Origin: Paraburkholderia phenazinium
GTDB lineage: Bacteria > Pseudomonadota > Gammaproteobacteria > Burkholderiales > Burkholderiaceae
DNA: 64,000 bases
Assembly: GCF_900100735.1 (NCBI RefSeq)
Contig: NZ_FNCJ01000016.1
Location: 1-64,000, forward strand
Reading direction: 5' to 3'
This document shows, one piece after another, positions 37,116 through 46,432 of this stretch. Every line of letters starts with the position of its first letter. Positions within the stretch are counted from its first letter, which is position 1. A model generated the notes under the pieces. It made no database searches. It had not been told where the DNA came from and was given only the letters and a program-made list of their open reading frames with translations. A program made the translations under genes and the position numbers.

Positions 37116-38051
37116 ATGAATACCAAAAACCTGCTTCAACTCCTGATTCTCGCGGCCCTATGGGGTGCGTCGTTTCTGTTCATCCGGGTCGGTGTGACCG
37201 ACCTCGGCGTGGCGCCGCTGATGGCGTTGCGCGTGGGGATCGGCGCGCTGTTTCTGGTTTTCCTGCTGGTGGCACGGCGCCCCGTGCGCCAATCGGTGGC
37301 CACGATACGCGAGCGCGCGTGGCCCCTGCTGGTGGTCGGCATCCTGAATTCGGCCGCGCCGTTTTGCCTGTTCGCATACGCAGAATTGACGCTGTCGGCA
37401 GGTGTGACTTCGGTGATCAACGCCAGCACGCCGCTATGGGGTGCGCTGGTGGCGTTCCTCTGGCTCAGGGACCGGCTGAGCGCGCTGCGCAGCGCAGGCC
37501 TCGCGGTCGGCTTCCTCGGCGTGTTGATGCTGGTCTGGGATCAGATCGCCACGCCCCACGGCGGCGGCGCTACGGCGCTGACCACCGCGCTGGCCGCGGC
37601 AGCCGCACTCGGTGCAACGCTGCTGTACGGCATCGCTGCCAACTACACCAAGCGCTATCTGACTGGCGTCGATCCGCTTACCGTCGCCGCCGGCACCATG
37701 AGCGGCGCCACCCTCGTGATGCTGCCGCTCGCCGTGATCTACTGGCCGGCCACGCCGGTCTCGCTGCACGCGTGGGGCGCGGTCATTGCGCTCGGCGTCG
37801 CCTGCACCGGGCTCGCCTATATGCTGTACTTCAATCTGGTGGCAGCCATCGGTCCCGCGCGCACGATCACCGTCACCTTCGTGATTCCGATCTTCGGCAT
37901 CCTGTGGGGCGCGCTGTTCCTCAGCGAAAGCGTCTCGCCGGGAATGCTCGAAGGCTGCTTCGTGATCCTGATCGGCACCGCGCTCGCGACCGGCGCCATC
38001 AAACGCGTCCCGTGGCTCGGGCCGCGCCGCCCGAGCGGCGCGGACACCTGA
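37116..38051 (+). CDS. EamA-family transporter
   Basis: 311 residues with ten membrane helices and two EamA repeats (AALWGASFLFIRVGV at the start; VTFVIPIFGILWGALFLSES near the end). Start at 37116 (MNTKNLLQLL) fits the family; the longer frame to 37026 is not typical. Exporter of amino acids or other metabolites, substrate unknown. A different branch from the EamA gene at 26206. Confidence 0.85.
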   Translation: MNTKNLLQLLILAALWGASFLFIRVGVTDLGVAPLMALRVGIGALFLVFLLVARRPVRQSVATIRERAWPLLVVGILNSAAPFCLFAYAELTLSAGVTSVINASTPLWGALVAFLWLRDRLSALRSAGLAVGFLGVLMLVWDQIATPHGGGATALTTALAAAAALGATLLYGIAANYTKRYLTGVDPLTVAAGTMSGATLVMLPLAVIYWPATPVSLHAWGAVIALGVACTGLAYMLYFNLVAAIGPARTITVTFVIPIFGILWGALFLSESVSPGMLEGCFVILIGTALATGAIKRVPWLGPRRPSGADT

Positions 38052-38077
38052 GCAAGGGCTGACAAAACCACCCGCGC

Positions 38078-38111
38078 AAAAAAATAGCCCGCGCTCCATC
38101 GGGGCGCGGGC
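38078..38111 (-). terminator. Leftward-oriented terminator hairpin
   Basis: GCCCGCGC / GCGCGGGC stem with, on the minus strand, a run of T. It faces left, so it protects the EamA gene from antisense transcripts or may end a leftward transcript; its stem also lies right after the EamA stop. Confidence 0.6.
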
Positions 38112-38422
38112 GAAACCGTCGCCCTACGAGGATAGGCGACGGGGCCACCGAGGCCGCGCGCCACGCGCGCGGGCCGTCATCGGGCAACGCGCCGGTTCGT
38201 CGCCGGCGCGCAATCAACGTGTTTCGAAGTGGGTCGGCGCCATGCGCAGCAGTCGCAACCGAGGCTGCCGCGCGGCCATCCGGCCCATGAGGTAGATAAA
38301 AGCAGCTTGCGTGCCAGGCTGAAATGCCGTTGACACGCAATCGCAAGCCATTGATTTTTTTATTTATTTTTTCTCTGGCGTGGGAAAGGGAGAGGGTTTT
38401 TGCGGCGCGTTACGGCGTAACG
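38112..38422. other. Non-coding stretch
   Basis: Contains a GTCGCC...GGCGAC inverted repeat (about 38119-38141), a GCGCCGG...CCGGCGC hairpin (about 38189-38211) and a T-rich run at 38354-38380. No gene supported. Confidence 0.4.
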
Positions 38423-38515
38423 TCACGTTACGTGCTTCGAGAGCGCCGCACCACACACCAGCGCGAGAACGAGCAGGCTGGCAGCCCACATCCAGTAGGG
38501 AATCACGTCGAACAT
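38423..38515 (-). CDS. 30-residue membrane miniprotein
   Basis: MFDVIPYWMWAASLLVLALV followed by a short basic tail. One membrane helix, strong AAGGAG ribosome binding site 7 bp before the ATG. Similar tiny proteins are often missed in annotation. No known function. Downstream of bamC on the same strand but separated by its terminator. Confidence 0.6.
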   Translation of the reverse strand: MFDVIPYWMWAASLLVLALVCGAALSKHVT

Positions 38516-38621
38516 GGCAGGTCTCCTTGGTCTTGGTGCGGCCAGAGAAGCAAGCTCCATGCTCAGTGCGGGGATTCATTAGAGGACGTCTCAAGTCCAC
38601 TCGCGCAAAGACAGCGGCGAT

Positions 38622-38655
38622 AAAAAAGCCCGCCTGGAAACCATCCCAGGCGGGC
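38622..38655 (-). terminator. Terminator after bamC
   Basis: GCCCGCCTGG / CCAGGCGGGC stem, T-run on both flanks, so it works in both directions; its main job is to end bamC. Confidence 0.88.
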
Positions 38656-38676
38656 TTTTGAGCGAAGCGCGGTGGA

Positions 38677-39918
38677 TCAGCGCAACTGATCGACCACGAG
38701 ACTCATGATTTCCTTGGCCGGCCTCGACGAGTCGACGTTGCCCTTGTCGTCGACCACCGCCACGCGGGTCTGGTCAGGGGTGACCGCGCGCACGTTCACG
38801 AGGTACTGCTTGGCGACCTTCTCGGTCTTGCCGTGGAACACCTGGCTCCAGAAGCCCTGCTCAGCCGCCGTCAGGTCTTTCGGATCCACGTAGCGCACGG
38901 AATACAGGCCACGGGCGCGGTCGCGATTGTCTACCGTGAAGTTGCTGCGATCCAGCGCGATGCCCACACGCACCCAGGCACGGTCATACGGCTCGCCGAG
39001 CGTGAGTTCGGTTGACGTGTATTGCGCCGAGGTGTTGCCCGCGTCCTGGTCCGGCATAGGCGGCTGCGCCGGTTGCTGCGCCGCCAAGGCGACGTTTTGC
39101 GCCGCCGCTTTGGCCGCAGCCGAGTTCGCGCCTGCCGCTGCGGCAGCCGGCGCCATCTGCGTGCCGGCCGGCGACAGAGCCGCGCTCTGCGCGTCGCCTG
39201 CGGTGGCACGCGCATCGGCCTGTGCCAGCGAGGCCATCAGACGCTTCAGGTATTCGGTTTCCAGACCCGGATCGTTCGGCTTGGGCTGCCACGTAGTCGA
39301 CTCGTTGTTGGCGCCGCTCAGGGCTTCCTGCATGCCCTTCTGGCTGACAAACACGTAGGTACCGCCGCTCGGCGCGGTTTCGAGACGGGTACGGTACTTG
39401 TTGCGCTCGGAGGCGACATACGTGTTGCCCATGGCCTTCGACAGCGTGTTGCGGATCAGGCCGTCGTTGATCTGCGCATGGGTTTCGTTCCAGTCGGTCT
39501 CCATCACGCCCTTGTCGCGCTGGTCGACCACCAGCAGGAAGCCCTGTTCCTGCCAGAAACGGCGGATCTGCGGCCAGACCTGATCGGGCGTCTTGCCGTC
39601 GATCACCAGCCAGCTTTCCGTGCCGTCACGCTGGATATGCATGCCCTTAACCTGCGGCAGCACGCTCAGGTCGGAGACCGGCGCCTGGTCCTGCACCTGC
39701 TTGAGCGTGGACAACGAGGTCTCGCCGCCCTGCGGCGGTAGCGAGCGCTGATCGGACGTCTCATCGATCATGTTCGGCGGCACAGCCAGCGACACCTGCT
39801 TCGATCTGGAATCGCTCTTGTAGTCAATCTGGGTCGGCGACGAGGTACCGCAGCCGGCGACCAGCCCGCCTGCCATCAGCAATACTGCAAACCGCTTGGT
39901 AAGACGAAGATCAGTCAT
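38677..39918 (-). CDS. bamC: Outer-membrane assembly lipoprotein BamC
   Basis: 413 residues. Lipoprotein signal with GLVAGC (Cys23), then the extended N-terminal segment, helix-grip domain 1 (QRDGTESWLVIDGKTPDQVWPQIRRFWQEQGF and ETDW) and domain 2 (LGEPYDRAWVRVGIALDRSNFTVDNRDRARGLYSVRY). Between them is an Ala/Gln-rich linker (about 235-290) longer than in E. coli. BamC is an accessory part of the BAM complex that inserts beta-barrel proteins. In E. coli bamC follows dapA; here no dapA is upstream. Confidence 0.92.
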   Translation of the reverse strand: MTDLRLTKRFAVLLMAGGLVAGCGTSSPTQIDYKSDSRSKQVSLAVPPNMIDETSDQRSLPPQGGETSLSTLKQVQDQAPVSDLSVLPQVKGMHIQRDGTESWLVIDGKTPDQVWPQIRRFWQEQGFLLVVDQRDKGVMETDWNETHAQINDGLIRNTLSKAMGNTYVASERNKYRTRLETAPSGGTYVFVSQKGMQEALSGANNESTTWQPKPNDPGLETEYLKRLMASLAQADARATAGDAQSAALSPAGTQMAPAAAAAGANSAAAKAAAQNVALAAQQPAQPPMPDQDAGNTSAQYTSTELTLGEPYDRAWVRVGIALDRSNFTVDNRDRARGLYSVRYVDPKDLTAAEQGFWSQVFHGKTEKVAKQYLVNVRAVTPDQTRVAVVDDKGNVDSSRPAKEIMSLVVDQLR

Positions 39919-40361
39919 GTTCAGGGAATCCTTCCGCTACGCCACGGCAAGTTTCCGTGGATCAACCCGTGATTTTACCGGTCCCGGACGAACCTGTGCA
40001 AAAAGCCGGTATGGCCCCCGCTGGAGGGGCTCGTAAAGGCGGTTTTCCGGCGTGTTTCGACCACCCGCCAAGCCGTTGCTCGCTGCATCGAAACGGCCCT
40101 TTCGCCACACACAAAAATCGCGCAACCGGCACACCTCAACGGCCCTCATGGCACGCGCAATTTAACAATTGGCAACATTCCTCACACCAATGTCGGACAA
40201 TCCTGTCAGATACGCTATCTCATTGTTTTTTCGCGCAATTCAAAGATAGCACGATCATTCTTTTTGAGATTTCAGACCACCACGTTCGGCCTTGTCAGCG
40301 TTGCTCAAAAAACCTCGGTGATATCTTGAATTCACAGTTTTAAAAAATGAAGAGGTCAGCC
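39919..40361. other. Divergent intergenic region
   Basis: Between bamC (leftward) and the DUF2844 gene (rightward). The stretch 40150-40350 is AT-rich and probably holds both promoters. The 70-codon leftward frame near 39937-40149 has no ribosome binding site and is not called. Confidence 0.5.
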
Positions 40362-40841
40362 ATGCGGGTATCGAGGATCGTCCCGAAATCGTTCAACATC
40401 AGTGCCGCACGGGCGGCGGCGCTTTCCATCTTGCTTCCCATGACCTGCGCTCACGCGGCGCTCGGCGGTGCCATCGACACCGGCTCGAGCGGATCCGCGG
40501 GCGCGCCGGTTACGCTGCTGAACGGCGTCGTGGTGATGCGCACGAGCGTCGACGCGGGCGGCACGACCATCAACGAATACGCCTCGAACACCGGCGAAAT
40601 CTTCGCCTACACCTGGCAAGGCCCGACCATGCCCGACCTGCCGGCCCTGCTGGGCGCCTACGACGCCTCCTACGTGGCGGGCAACGCCGTGGAGCGCGCA
40701 AGCTCGAGCGATCTGCACGACTCGCGTGTGGTTCAGCCCGATGTGGTCGTGGAATCGGGCGGCCAGATGCGCAGTTACGTTGGGCGCGCCTGGCTGCCCG
40801 GCGCGCTGCCCGCCGGTGTGACGCCTGACCAACTGCCTTGA
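40362..40841 (+). CDS. DUF2844 exported protein
   Basis: 159 residues: signal peptide (ISAARAAALSILLPMTCAHAALGG) and the DUF2844 pattern (VVMRTSVDAGGTTINEYASNTGEIFAYTWQGP, MRSYVGRAWLPGALPAGVTPDQL). Start at 40362 has AGAGG 6 bp upstream; Met at 40347 is the alternative. It is followed by the DUF3443 gene at 12 bp, a pairing typical of Burkholderiaceae. Function unknown; both are exported, so they likely act together at the envelope. Confidence 0.85.
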   Translation: MRVSRIVPKSFNISAARAAALSILLPMTCAHAALGGAIDTGSSGSAGAPVTLLNGVVVMRTSVDAGGTTINEYASNTGEIFAYTWQGPTMPDLPALLGAYDASYVAGNAVERASSSDLHDSRVVQPDVVVESGGQMRSYVGRAWLPGALPAGVTPDQLP

Positions 40842-40853
40842 AGGAGCACGCTC

Positions 40854-42140
40854 ATGCCGACCCGCTCCGGATTCCTCTCTGTGTTCCTGTTTCTCATCGG
40901 CAGCGCACTATGCGGCGCCCTCGCCGCCTGCGGCGGCGGTGGTGGCGGTGGCGCCAACAGCACCGCCACCGGCGCGGCAGCCGCACCGGCCACCGCCAGT
41001 GCGCCGCTTGCCGCCACCCCGCCTGGCAGCGCCGCCAGCACTCCAGCGGCGATCCCCCAATCCACCACACCGAACGTGCAGCCGATCGCCGTGAGCGCAG
41101 CGCCCGGCTTGACCCGCAATATGCTCACGACCAGCGTCACGATCTGCGTGCCCGGCACCAGTAACTGCGCGACCGTCAACAACGTGCAGGTCGACACCGG
41201 TTCGCAGGGGCTGCGCATTCTTGCCTCGGCGCTGCCGTCCACGCTACAACTGCCGGCGCTGCAGGCGGGCGGCGGCAACGCCGGCGAGTGCGCGATATTT
41301 GGCGGCGGCTACACCTGGGGCGCGGTGCGCAGCGCAGACGTGCAGATGGCTGGACAACTGGCTGCCGCGCTGCCGGTCCAGGTGATCGCCGATCCTACGG
41401 TGCCGAGCGTGCCGTCCGACTGCAGCGGCACCGGCCTTGCCATGCAAAGCTCCACCAGCTTGCGCAGCAATGGCATCCTCGGCGTCGGACTGTTTGCCGC
41501 GGATTGCGGCGGCACCTGCGCGAATAGCGCCGCGCCGCGCTGGTACTACAGTTGCAACGCAAGCGGCGCCTGTCAGGCGAGCGCCCAACCGCTCTCCCAG
41601 CAGGTCACAAACCCGGTGAGCGCCTTTGCTCTCGACAACAACGGCGTCGTGATCGACCTGCCTGCTGTGGCCGCCACGGGGGCGCCGACGGTGAGCGGTT
41701 CGCTGATCTTCGGCATCGGCACTCAGGCGAACAACGTGCTGGGCGGCGCGACGGTACTGCGGGCGAATGCGCAGAGCGGCTACGTCACGACAGTCAGCAA
41801 CAACCAGACGTACTCCCTCAGCTATCTGGATAGCGGCTCGAACGCGCTGTTCATTGCCAACGCCGGGATGCCGCAATGCGGCTTGTGGTACTGCCCCGCC
41901 ACGCCGCAGGCCGCAAACGCGACGATTACCGGCAGCGACGGTACGAGCGCAGCGGTGTCCTATTCGGTGGGCAATTCGACGGCGCTCTTCAACTCCACCA
42001 ACAACGCGTTCGCCAACCTGGCCGGCATCTCGAGCAACAGCTTCGGCTGGGGTCTGCCGTTCTTCTATGGACGCCGTATCTATACCGCCATCGAGTCGCG
42101 CCTTACCTCGGCCGGCGCTGGTCCGTACTACGCGTTCTGA
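40854..42140 (+). CDS. DUF3443 exported lipoprotein
   Basis: 428 residues with a lipoprotein signal (GALAACGGGG, Cys near 26) and an Ala/Thr/Gly-rich linker. The folded part has VTICVPGTSNCATVNNVQVDTGSQGLRI, whose DTGS resembles an aspartic-protease active-site loop, then GVGLFAADCG and LSYLDSGSNALFI, again with a DSGS element. This pattern (DTGS plus DSGS) is seen in DUF3443 and invites comparison with retropepsin/pepsin-like folds. AAGGAG ribosome binding site. Forms a unit with the DUF2844 gene. Confidence 0.82.
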   Translation: MPTRSGFLSVFLFLIGSALCGALAACGGGGGGGANSTATGAAAAPATASAPLAATPPGSAASTPAAIPQSTTPNVQPIAVSAAPGLTRNMLTTSVTICVPGTSNCATVNNVQVDTGSQGLRILASALPSTLQLPALQAGGGNAGECAIFGGGYTWGAVRSADVQMAGQLAAALPVQVIADPTVPSVPSDCSGTGLAMQSSTSLRSNGILGVGLFAADCGGTCANSAAPRWYYSCNASGACQASAQPLSQQVTNPVSAFALDNNGVVIDLPAVAATGAPTVSGSLIFGIGTQANNVLGGATVLRANAQSGYVTTVSNNQTYSLSYLDSGSNALFIANAGMPQCGLWYCPATPQAANATITGSDGTSAAVSYSVGNSTALFNSTNNAFANLAGISSNSFGWGLPFFYGRRIYTAIESRLTSAGAGPYYAF

Positions 42141-42407
42141 GTGAATCGCTGGCAGTGAACCGGTTATCCGCTGACGGTGGCGGCGGACCGGTTCTCCGCC
42201 TTGCGCCATCCAACTCCTACATACCATCTCGCTATCTCCTGCGGGGCTCAGCCAGATTCCAGCAGGCCAGATCTCACGCGCCCTACACAGAAAATTCCCA
42301 AAATCCGGGCTCAAGCATATTTGATACGGGCCAACTGCGATAATCCGATTCTGGACCGACACCATCTCAATATTGTTAGTCCTGCATATCTTTAAAGAAT
42401 CGGAATC
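42141..42407. other. Leader of the glycosyltransferase pair
   Basis: AT-richer than the genes; a promoter for the following glycosyltransferase is likely. No terminator for the DUF3443 gene found. Confidence 0.4.
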
Positions 42408-44276
42408 ATGGCATTTACCTTTTCGCTCGATGAGTTCGAGCAGCTCGTCTATACCCGGGAGAACCACGTCGCGTCATTCCGGTTGATCGGTGCGCTGGCG
42501 CTGCTCGAATACAATCGCGGCGAGGTCGATGCGAACTTCCTCGCCTCGGACCTGAACCATCTGCCGCCCGAGCAGCGCCGCGAGCGTTACTGCACGCGCC
42601 TCGCCAGTGCGATCTCAACGCTGTTCTCGCGGCCCGATTTCACCCCGGTTGACAACTGCTACCGGGTGCTGCTGACCCTGCACCGCTGGCTGGGCGAGAT
42701 CTTTGCCGCCACCGCGTTCGGCAACGCGGATCACGTGATCCGTTATCTAAATCCGCGCGGCCCCGAAGACCGGCGGTTTCTGCCAGGCGACCGCTTTACC
42801 GACAAGCTGTGCCTGCTGTATTCGAACGAATCGGAACTCGAAGTCGATCTCGCCGCGCTCTGGGCGCACGACAAGACCACCGCCGCGCGCCTCGCCCTTG
42901 TTATGCTCGCGCCGGTCTTCCAGGGTTCGGCGCACGCGCACGGCAAGCGTGAAGCGCTGCTGGAGTGGCTGCCCGGCAAGCTGCAGCAGATTGACGATCT
43001 GGACGACCTGCCCACCGCCGTGCTGCACCATGCCTACATGTACTGCAGCTACGCCGACACCCCGGCGCGCCACGCCATCAAGCGCGACATCAACGTACTG
43101 GTGCGCCGCAAGCTGGAGCAACTGGACCTCACGGACCTGCCCGCGCACAAGCCTCGCCCAAAGCACGTTGAGGCAAACACGCGCAAGAAACCGTTGATGC
43201 TCGTGGTCACCGAATGGTTCAGCGGTGTGCATGCGATCTATCGCACCCACTCCCGAACCATCGAAGCCGCGCGCGAGCACTTCGAGGTGGTCGGCTTCGG
43301 CTTCGGCTACGCGATCGACGACGCGGGCCGCGCGATCTTCGACCGTTTCGTCGAACTCGAAGAGCCGGACTATCTCGGCGAATGCCTGAAGACGATCCGC
43401 GCTTTCGCCGAGGCCGAGCAGCCGGACGTGCTGTATATGCCGAGCGTCGGCATGTTCGCGCTGACCGTATTCATGTCGAACCTGCGCGTCGCGCCGTTGC
43501 AGATTGCTGCGCTTGGCCACCCTGCCACGACACATTCCGACAAGATCGATTACATCAGCGTCGAGGAAGACTACGTCGGCGACCCCGCCTGTTTCAGTGA
43601 GCGCCTGCTGAAGCTGCCCAAGGACGCCCAGCCGTACCGGCCGTCGCTCGCGCTGCCCCCGGTCACGCCTGGCGTGCCCGAACGGCACGCGACGATCCGC
43701 ATCATCGTCACCGCCAGTTCGATGAAGGTGAACCCAGCGTTTCTCGAGGCCTGCCGCCAGATCCAGGCGCGCGCCAGCCTGCCAGTCGAATTCAGTTTCA
43801 TGGCAGGCGTGATTACCGGGTTGCCGCTCGAGCACATGCAGCGCGTCATCACCCGGATCGTACCCGGCGCCACGGTCCATGGGCTGCATGACTACCCGGC
43901 CTATCTGGCTGCCGTCGACGCCTCGGACCTGTTCCTGAGCCCATTCCCGTTCGGCAACACCAACGGGATTGTCGATGCCTTCACGCTCGGCTTACCAGGC
44001 GTATGCAAGACCGGTCCCGAAGTCTTCGAGCATATCGACGGCGCGCTGTTCGCGCGCGCCGGCATGCCCGCCTGGACCGTCGCGGAAAACGTCGAAGCCT
44101 ATATCGAGGCCGCTGTGCGCATGATCGACCAGCACGACGAGCGCGAGGCCTTGCGTCGCCAGTTGATCGAGACCCGGGCTGTCGAACGGTTCTTCGAGGG
44201 CCGGCCGGAAGTCTTCGCTGAGCGCGTCCTGCAACTCGTCTCGGAGCAGCGTTCGGACGTCCCGGCGGCGCCGTGA
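42408..44276 (+). CDS. HMW1C-like cytoplasmic N-glycosyltransferase (GT41), copy 1
   Basis: 622 residues, the same size as HMW1C and ApNGT. An all-alpha N-terminal domain (1-250) is followed by a GT-B fold. Family blocks are LGHPATTHSDKIDYISVEEDYVG-like sequence at 369-391, FSERLLKLPKD (396-406), SSMKVNP (437-443) with Lys440 matching the UDP-contacting Lys of ApNGT, PFPFGNTNGIVDAFTLGLPGV (512-532) and KTGPEVFEHIDG. Known members transfer glucose or galactose to Asn in NX(S/T) of adhesins before secretion. No HMW1A/HMW1B-like adhesin or exporter lies nearby, so the target is unknown. A close paralogue follows at 106 bp. Confidence 0.88.
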   Translation: MAFTFSLDEFEQLVYTRENHVASFRLIGALALLEYNRGEVDANFLASDLNHLPPEQRRERYCTRLASAISTLFSRPDFTPVDNCYRVLLTLHRWLGEIFAATAFGNADHVIRYLNPRGPEDRRFLPGDRFTDKLCLLYSNESELEVDLAALWAHDKTTAARLALVMLAPVFQGSAHAHGKREALLEWLPGKLQQIDDLDDLPTAVLHHAYMYCSYADTPARHAIKRDINVLVRRKLEQLDLTDLPAHKPRPKHVEANTRKKPLMLVVTEWFSGVHAIYRTHSRTIEAAREHFEVVGFGFGYAIDDAGRAIFDRFVELEEPDYLGECLKTIRAFAEAEQPDVLYMPSVGMFALTVFMSNLRVAPLQIAALGHPATTHSDKIDYISVEEDYVGDPACFSERLLKLPKDAQPYRPSLALPPVTPGVPERHATIRIIVTASSMKVNPAFLEACRQIQARASLPVEFSFMAGVITGLPLEHMQRVITRIVPGATVHGLHDYPAYLAAVDASDLFLSPFPFGNTNGIVDAFTLGLPGVCKTGPEVFEHIDGALFARAGMPAWTVAENVEAYIEAAVRMIDQHDEREALRRQLIETRAVERFFEGRPEVFAERVLQLVSEQRSDVPAAP

Positions 44277-44382
44277 ATTTCCGCTGTGTTTTCCCGATGT
44301 GCTTCCCCGCTTTGCGCCCCATCTCCGGCTAGCGTCATCACAAGAGCGTTAGCCGCACCCGTTTCTATAGAAGATTGAACCC

Positions 44383-46278
44383 ATGGAAGAGAAAGAGATT
44401 TTCTCGCTCGACGAGTTCGAGCAACTCGTACACACCCAGGCGCACGATCAGGCCGCGCTCAAGTTCATCGCTGGGCTCGCGCTGCTGCACAGAAAGCGTG
44501 GCCGCCTGGACGAGGACTTTCTCGCCTCGGGCATGACCGGCCTGTCGCCGGACGAGCAGCACCAGCGTTTCTGTACGCGCCTGACCAGTGCGGCTGCAAC
44601 GCTATTCGCCAACCCCGGGTTCCGGCCCGCCAACGAATTCTTCAGGCTGATGCTGACCCTGCACGAATGGGTTGGCGTGCTGTTTTCCGCCACGGCGTTC
44701 GGCCATGCGGACCACGTCACCCGCCATCTGAATCCTCGCGGACCGGCGAATCGACAATTTCTGCCGGGCGACCAGTTTATCGAGAAGCTGTGCGTGCTCT
44801 ATTCGAGCGAATCGGAACTGGAAATCGACTTCGCAGCGCTCTGGGCCTACGATAAAACCATCGCGGCCTCGCTCGCGCTGGTCCTGATGGCGCCGCTCTT
44901 CCATGGCTCGGCGCATGCGCATGGCAAACGTGAAGCGCTGCTGGAGTGGCTGCCCGGCAAGCTGCAACAGCTCGACGATCTGGACGACCTGCCCACCGCC
45001 GTGCTGCACAACGCCTATATGTTCTGCAGCTACGCCGACACGCCGCGGCGTCATGCGATCAAGCACGACATCAACGTGCTGGTGCGCCGCAAGCTCGACC
45101 AGTTGGGCCTGACCGATCTGCCTGCGCCTTCACCCGCCGCCGCCCGGAGCGGCACACGGCGCGGCAAGAAACCGTTGATGGTCGTGGTGACGGAATGGTT
45201 CAGTGGCGCGCATTCGATCTATCGCACCCACTCGCGGACCATCGAAGCCGCGCGCGAGCACTTCGAGGTGGTCGGCTTCGGCTTCGGCTATGCGATCGAC
45301 GACGCAGGCCGTGCAGTCTTCGACCGTTTTATCGAGCTCGAGGAACCGGAGTACATCGGTCACTGCCTCAGGACGATCCGCGCTTTCGCCGAGGCCGAGC
45401 AACCCGACGTGCTGTATATGCCGAGCGTCGGCATGTTCGTGCTGACGATCTTCATGTCGAACCTGCGCGTCGCGCCGCTGCAGATCGCCGCGCTCGGCCA
45501 CCCGGCCACGACACATTCCGACAAGATCGATTACATCAGCGTCGAGGAAGACTACGTCGGCGACCCAGCCTGTTTCAGCGAACGCGTGCTGCGACTGCCC
45601 AAGGACGGCCAGCCCTACCGGGCCTCGCGCGCGCTGCCGGAGGCGCTCACCCCGCGCGTGCCCGAGCGGCGCGAGACGATCCAGATCATCGTCACGGCAA
45701 GCCCCATGAAACTCAACCCGGCCTTCCTCGGCGCCTGCAGGCAGATTCAGGCACGCGCCGGTATTCCCGTGCAGTTCCACTTCATGACCGGCAACAGCCA
45801 GGGCTTGCCGTTCAAGCATATGCAGCGGGTTATCGGCGAGGCCGTGCCGGGCGCCGTGACGCATGGCTTTCACGACTATGCCTCCTATCTCGCGCGGGTC
45901 GACAACTCAGATCTATTTCTGAGCCCGTTCCCGTTCGGCAATACCAATGGGATTGTCGACGCCTTCACGCTCGGCTTGCCCGGCGTATGCAAGACGGGAC
46001 CGGAGGTATTCGAGCATATCGACGGCGCGCTGTTCGCGCGCGCCGATATGCCGGCGTGGACCACCGCGGAGACCGTCGAAGCCTATATCGAAGCCGCCGT
46101 GCGCATGATCGAGCAGCACGACGAGCGCGAAGCGTTGCGCCGCCAGTTGCTCGAAACCAGGGCTGTCGAACGGTTCTTTGAAGGATGCCCGGAAGCATTC
46201 GGCGAGCGCGTTTTGCGGCTGGTGCGCGAGAACCGTAAGCAGAATGCGAAGCCGGCTCAGGCCGTGAACGCGGTTTGA
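44383..46278 (+). CDS. HMW1C-like cytoplasmic N-glycosyltransferase (GT41), copy 2
   Basis: 631 residues, clearly a tandem duplicate of the preceding gene: the motifs GHPATTHSDKIDY, FSERVLRLPKD, SPMKLNP, PFPFGNTNGIVDAF and KTGPEVFEHIDGALFARA are shared, and nucleotide identity is obvious along most of the length. The N-terminus (MEEKEIFSLDEFEQLV), the middle linker (PSPAAARSGTRRGK) and the C-terminal tail differ, so the copies are old enough to have specialised. Catalytic residues are kept in both, arguing that both are active. One copy might prefer a different sugar or sequon. Confidence 0.88.
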   Translation: MEEKEIFSLDEFEQLVHTQAHDQAALKFIAGLALLHRKRGRLDEDFLASGMTGLSPDEQHQRFCTRLTSAAATLFANPGFRPANEFFRLMLTLHEWVGVLFSATAFGHADHVTRHLNPRGPANRQFLPGDQFIEKLCVLYSSESELEIDFAALWAYDKTIAASLALVLMAPLFHGSAHAHGKREALLEWLPGKLQQLDDLDDLPTAVLHNAYMFCSYADTPRRHAIKHDINVLVRRKLDQLGLTDLPAPSPAAARSGTRRGKKPLMVVVTEWFSGAHSIYRTHSRTIEAAREHFEVVGFGFGYAIDDAGRAVFDRFIELEEPEYIGHCLRTIRAFAEAEQPDVLYMPSVGMFVLTIFMSNLRVAPLQIAALGHPATTHSDKIDYISVEEDYVGDPACFSERVLRLPKDGQPYRASRALPEALTPRVPERRETIQIIVTASPMKLNPAFLGACRQIQARAGIPVQFHFMTGNSQGLPFKHMQRVIGEAVPGAVTHGFHDYASYLARVDNSDLFLSPFPFGNTNGIVDAFTLGLPGVCKTGPEVFEHIDGALFARADMPAWTTAETVEAYIEAAVRMIEQHDEREALRRQLLETRAVERFFEGCPEAFGERVLRLVRENRKQNAKPAQAVNAV

Positions 46279-46432
46279 GGATCGGGGGGCAAGCAAGCCC
46301 CTGCTGAACGAGGATGGGCGCGGGCGCCGAAGCACCGATGCGCCGTGCGTCGGAACACGGCACAGCGTATCGAAACCCGCGCCATGCGGAGCAATCACAT
46401 CAGGGGAAACGAGCTGCCGAGTGCAGCGGCGG

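Noticed and set aside
39937..40149. 70-codon minus-strand frame upstream of bamC
   Set aside because: No ribosome binding site and no resemblance to dapA or any known family.
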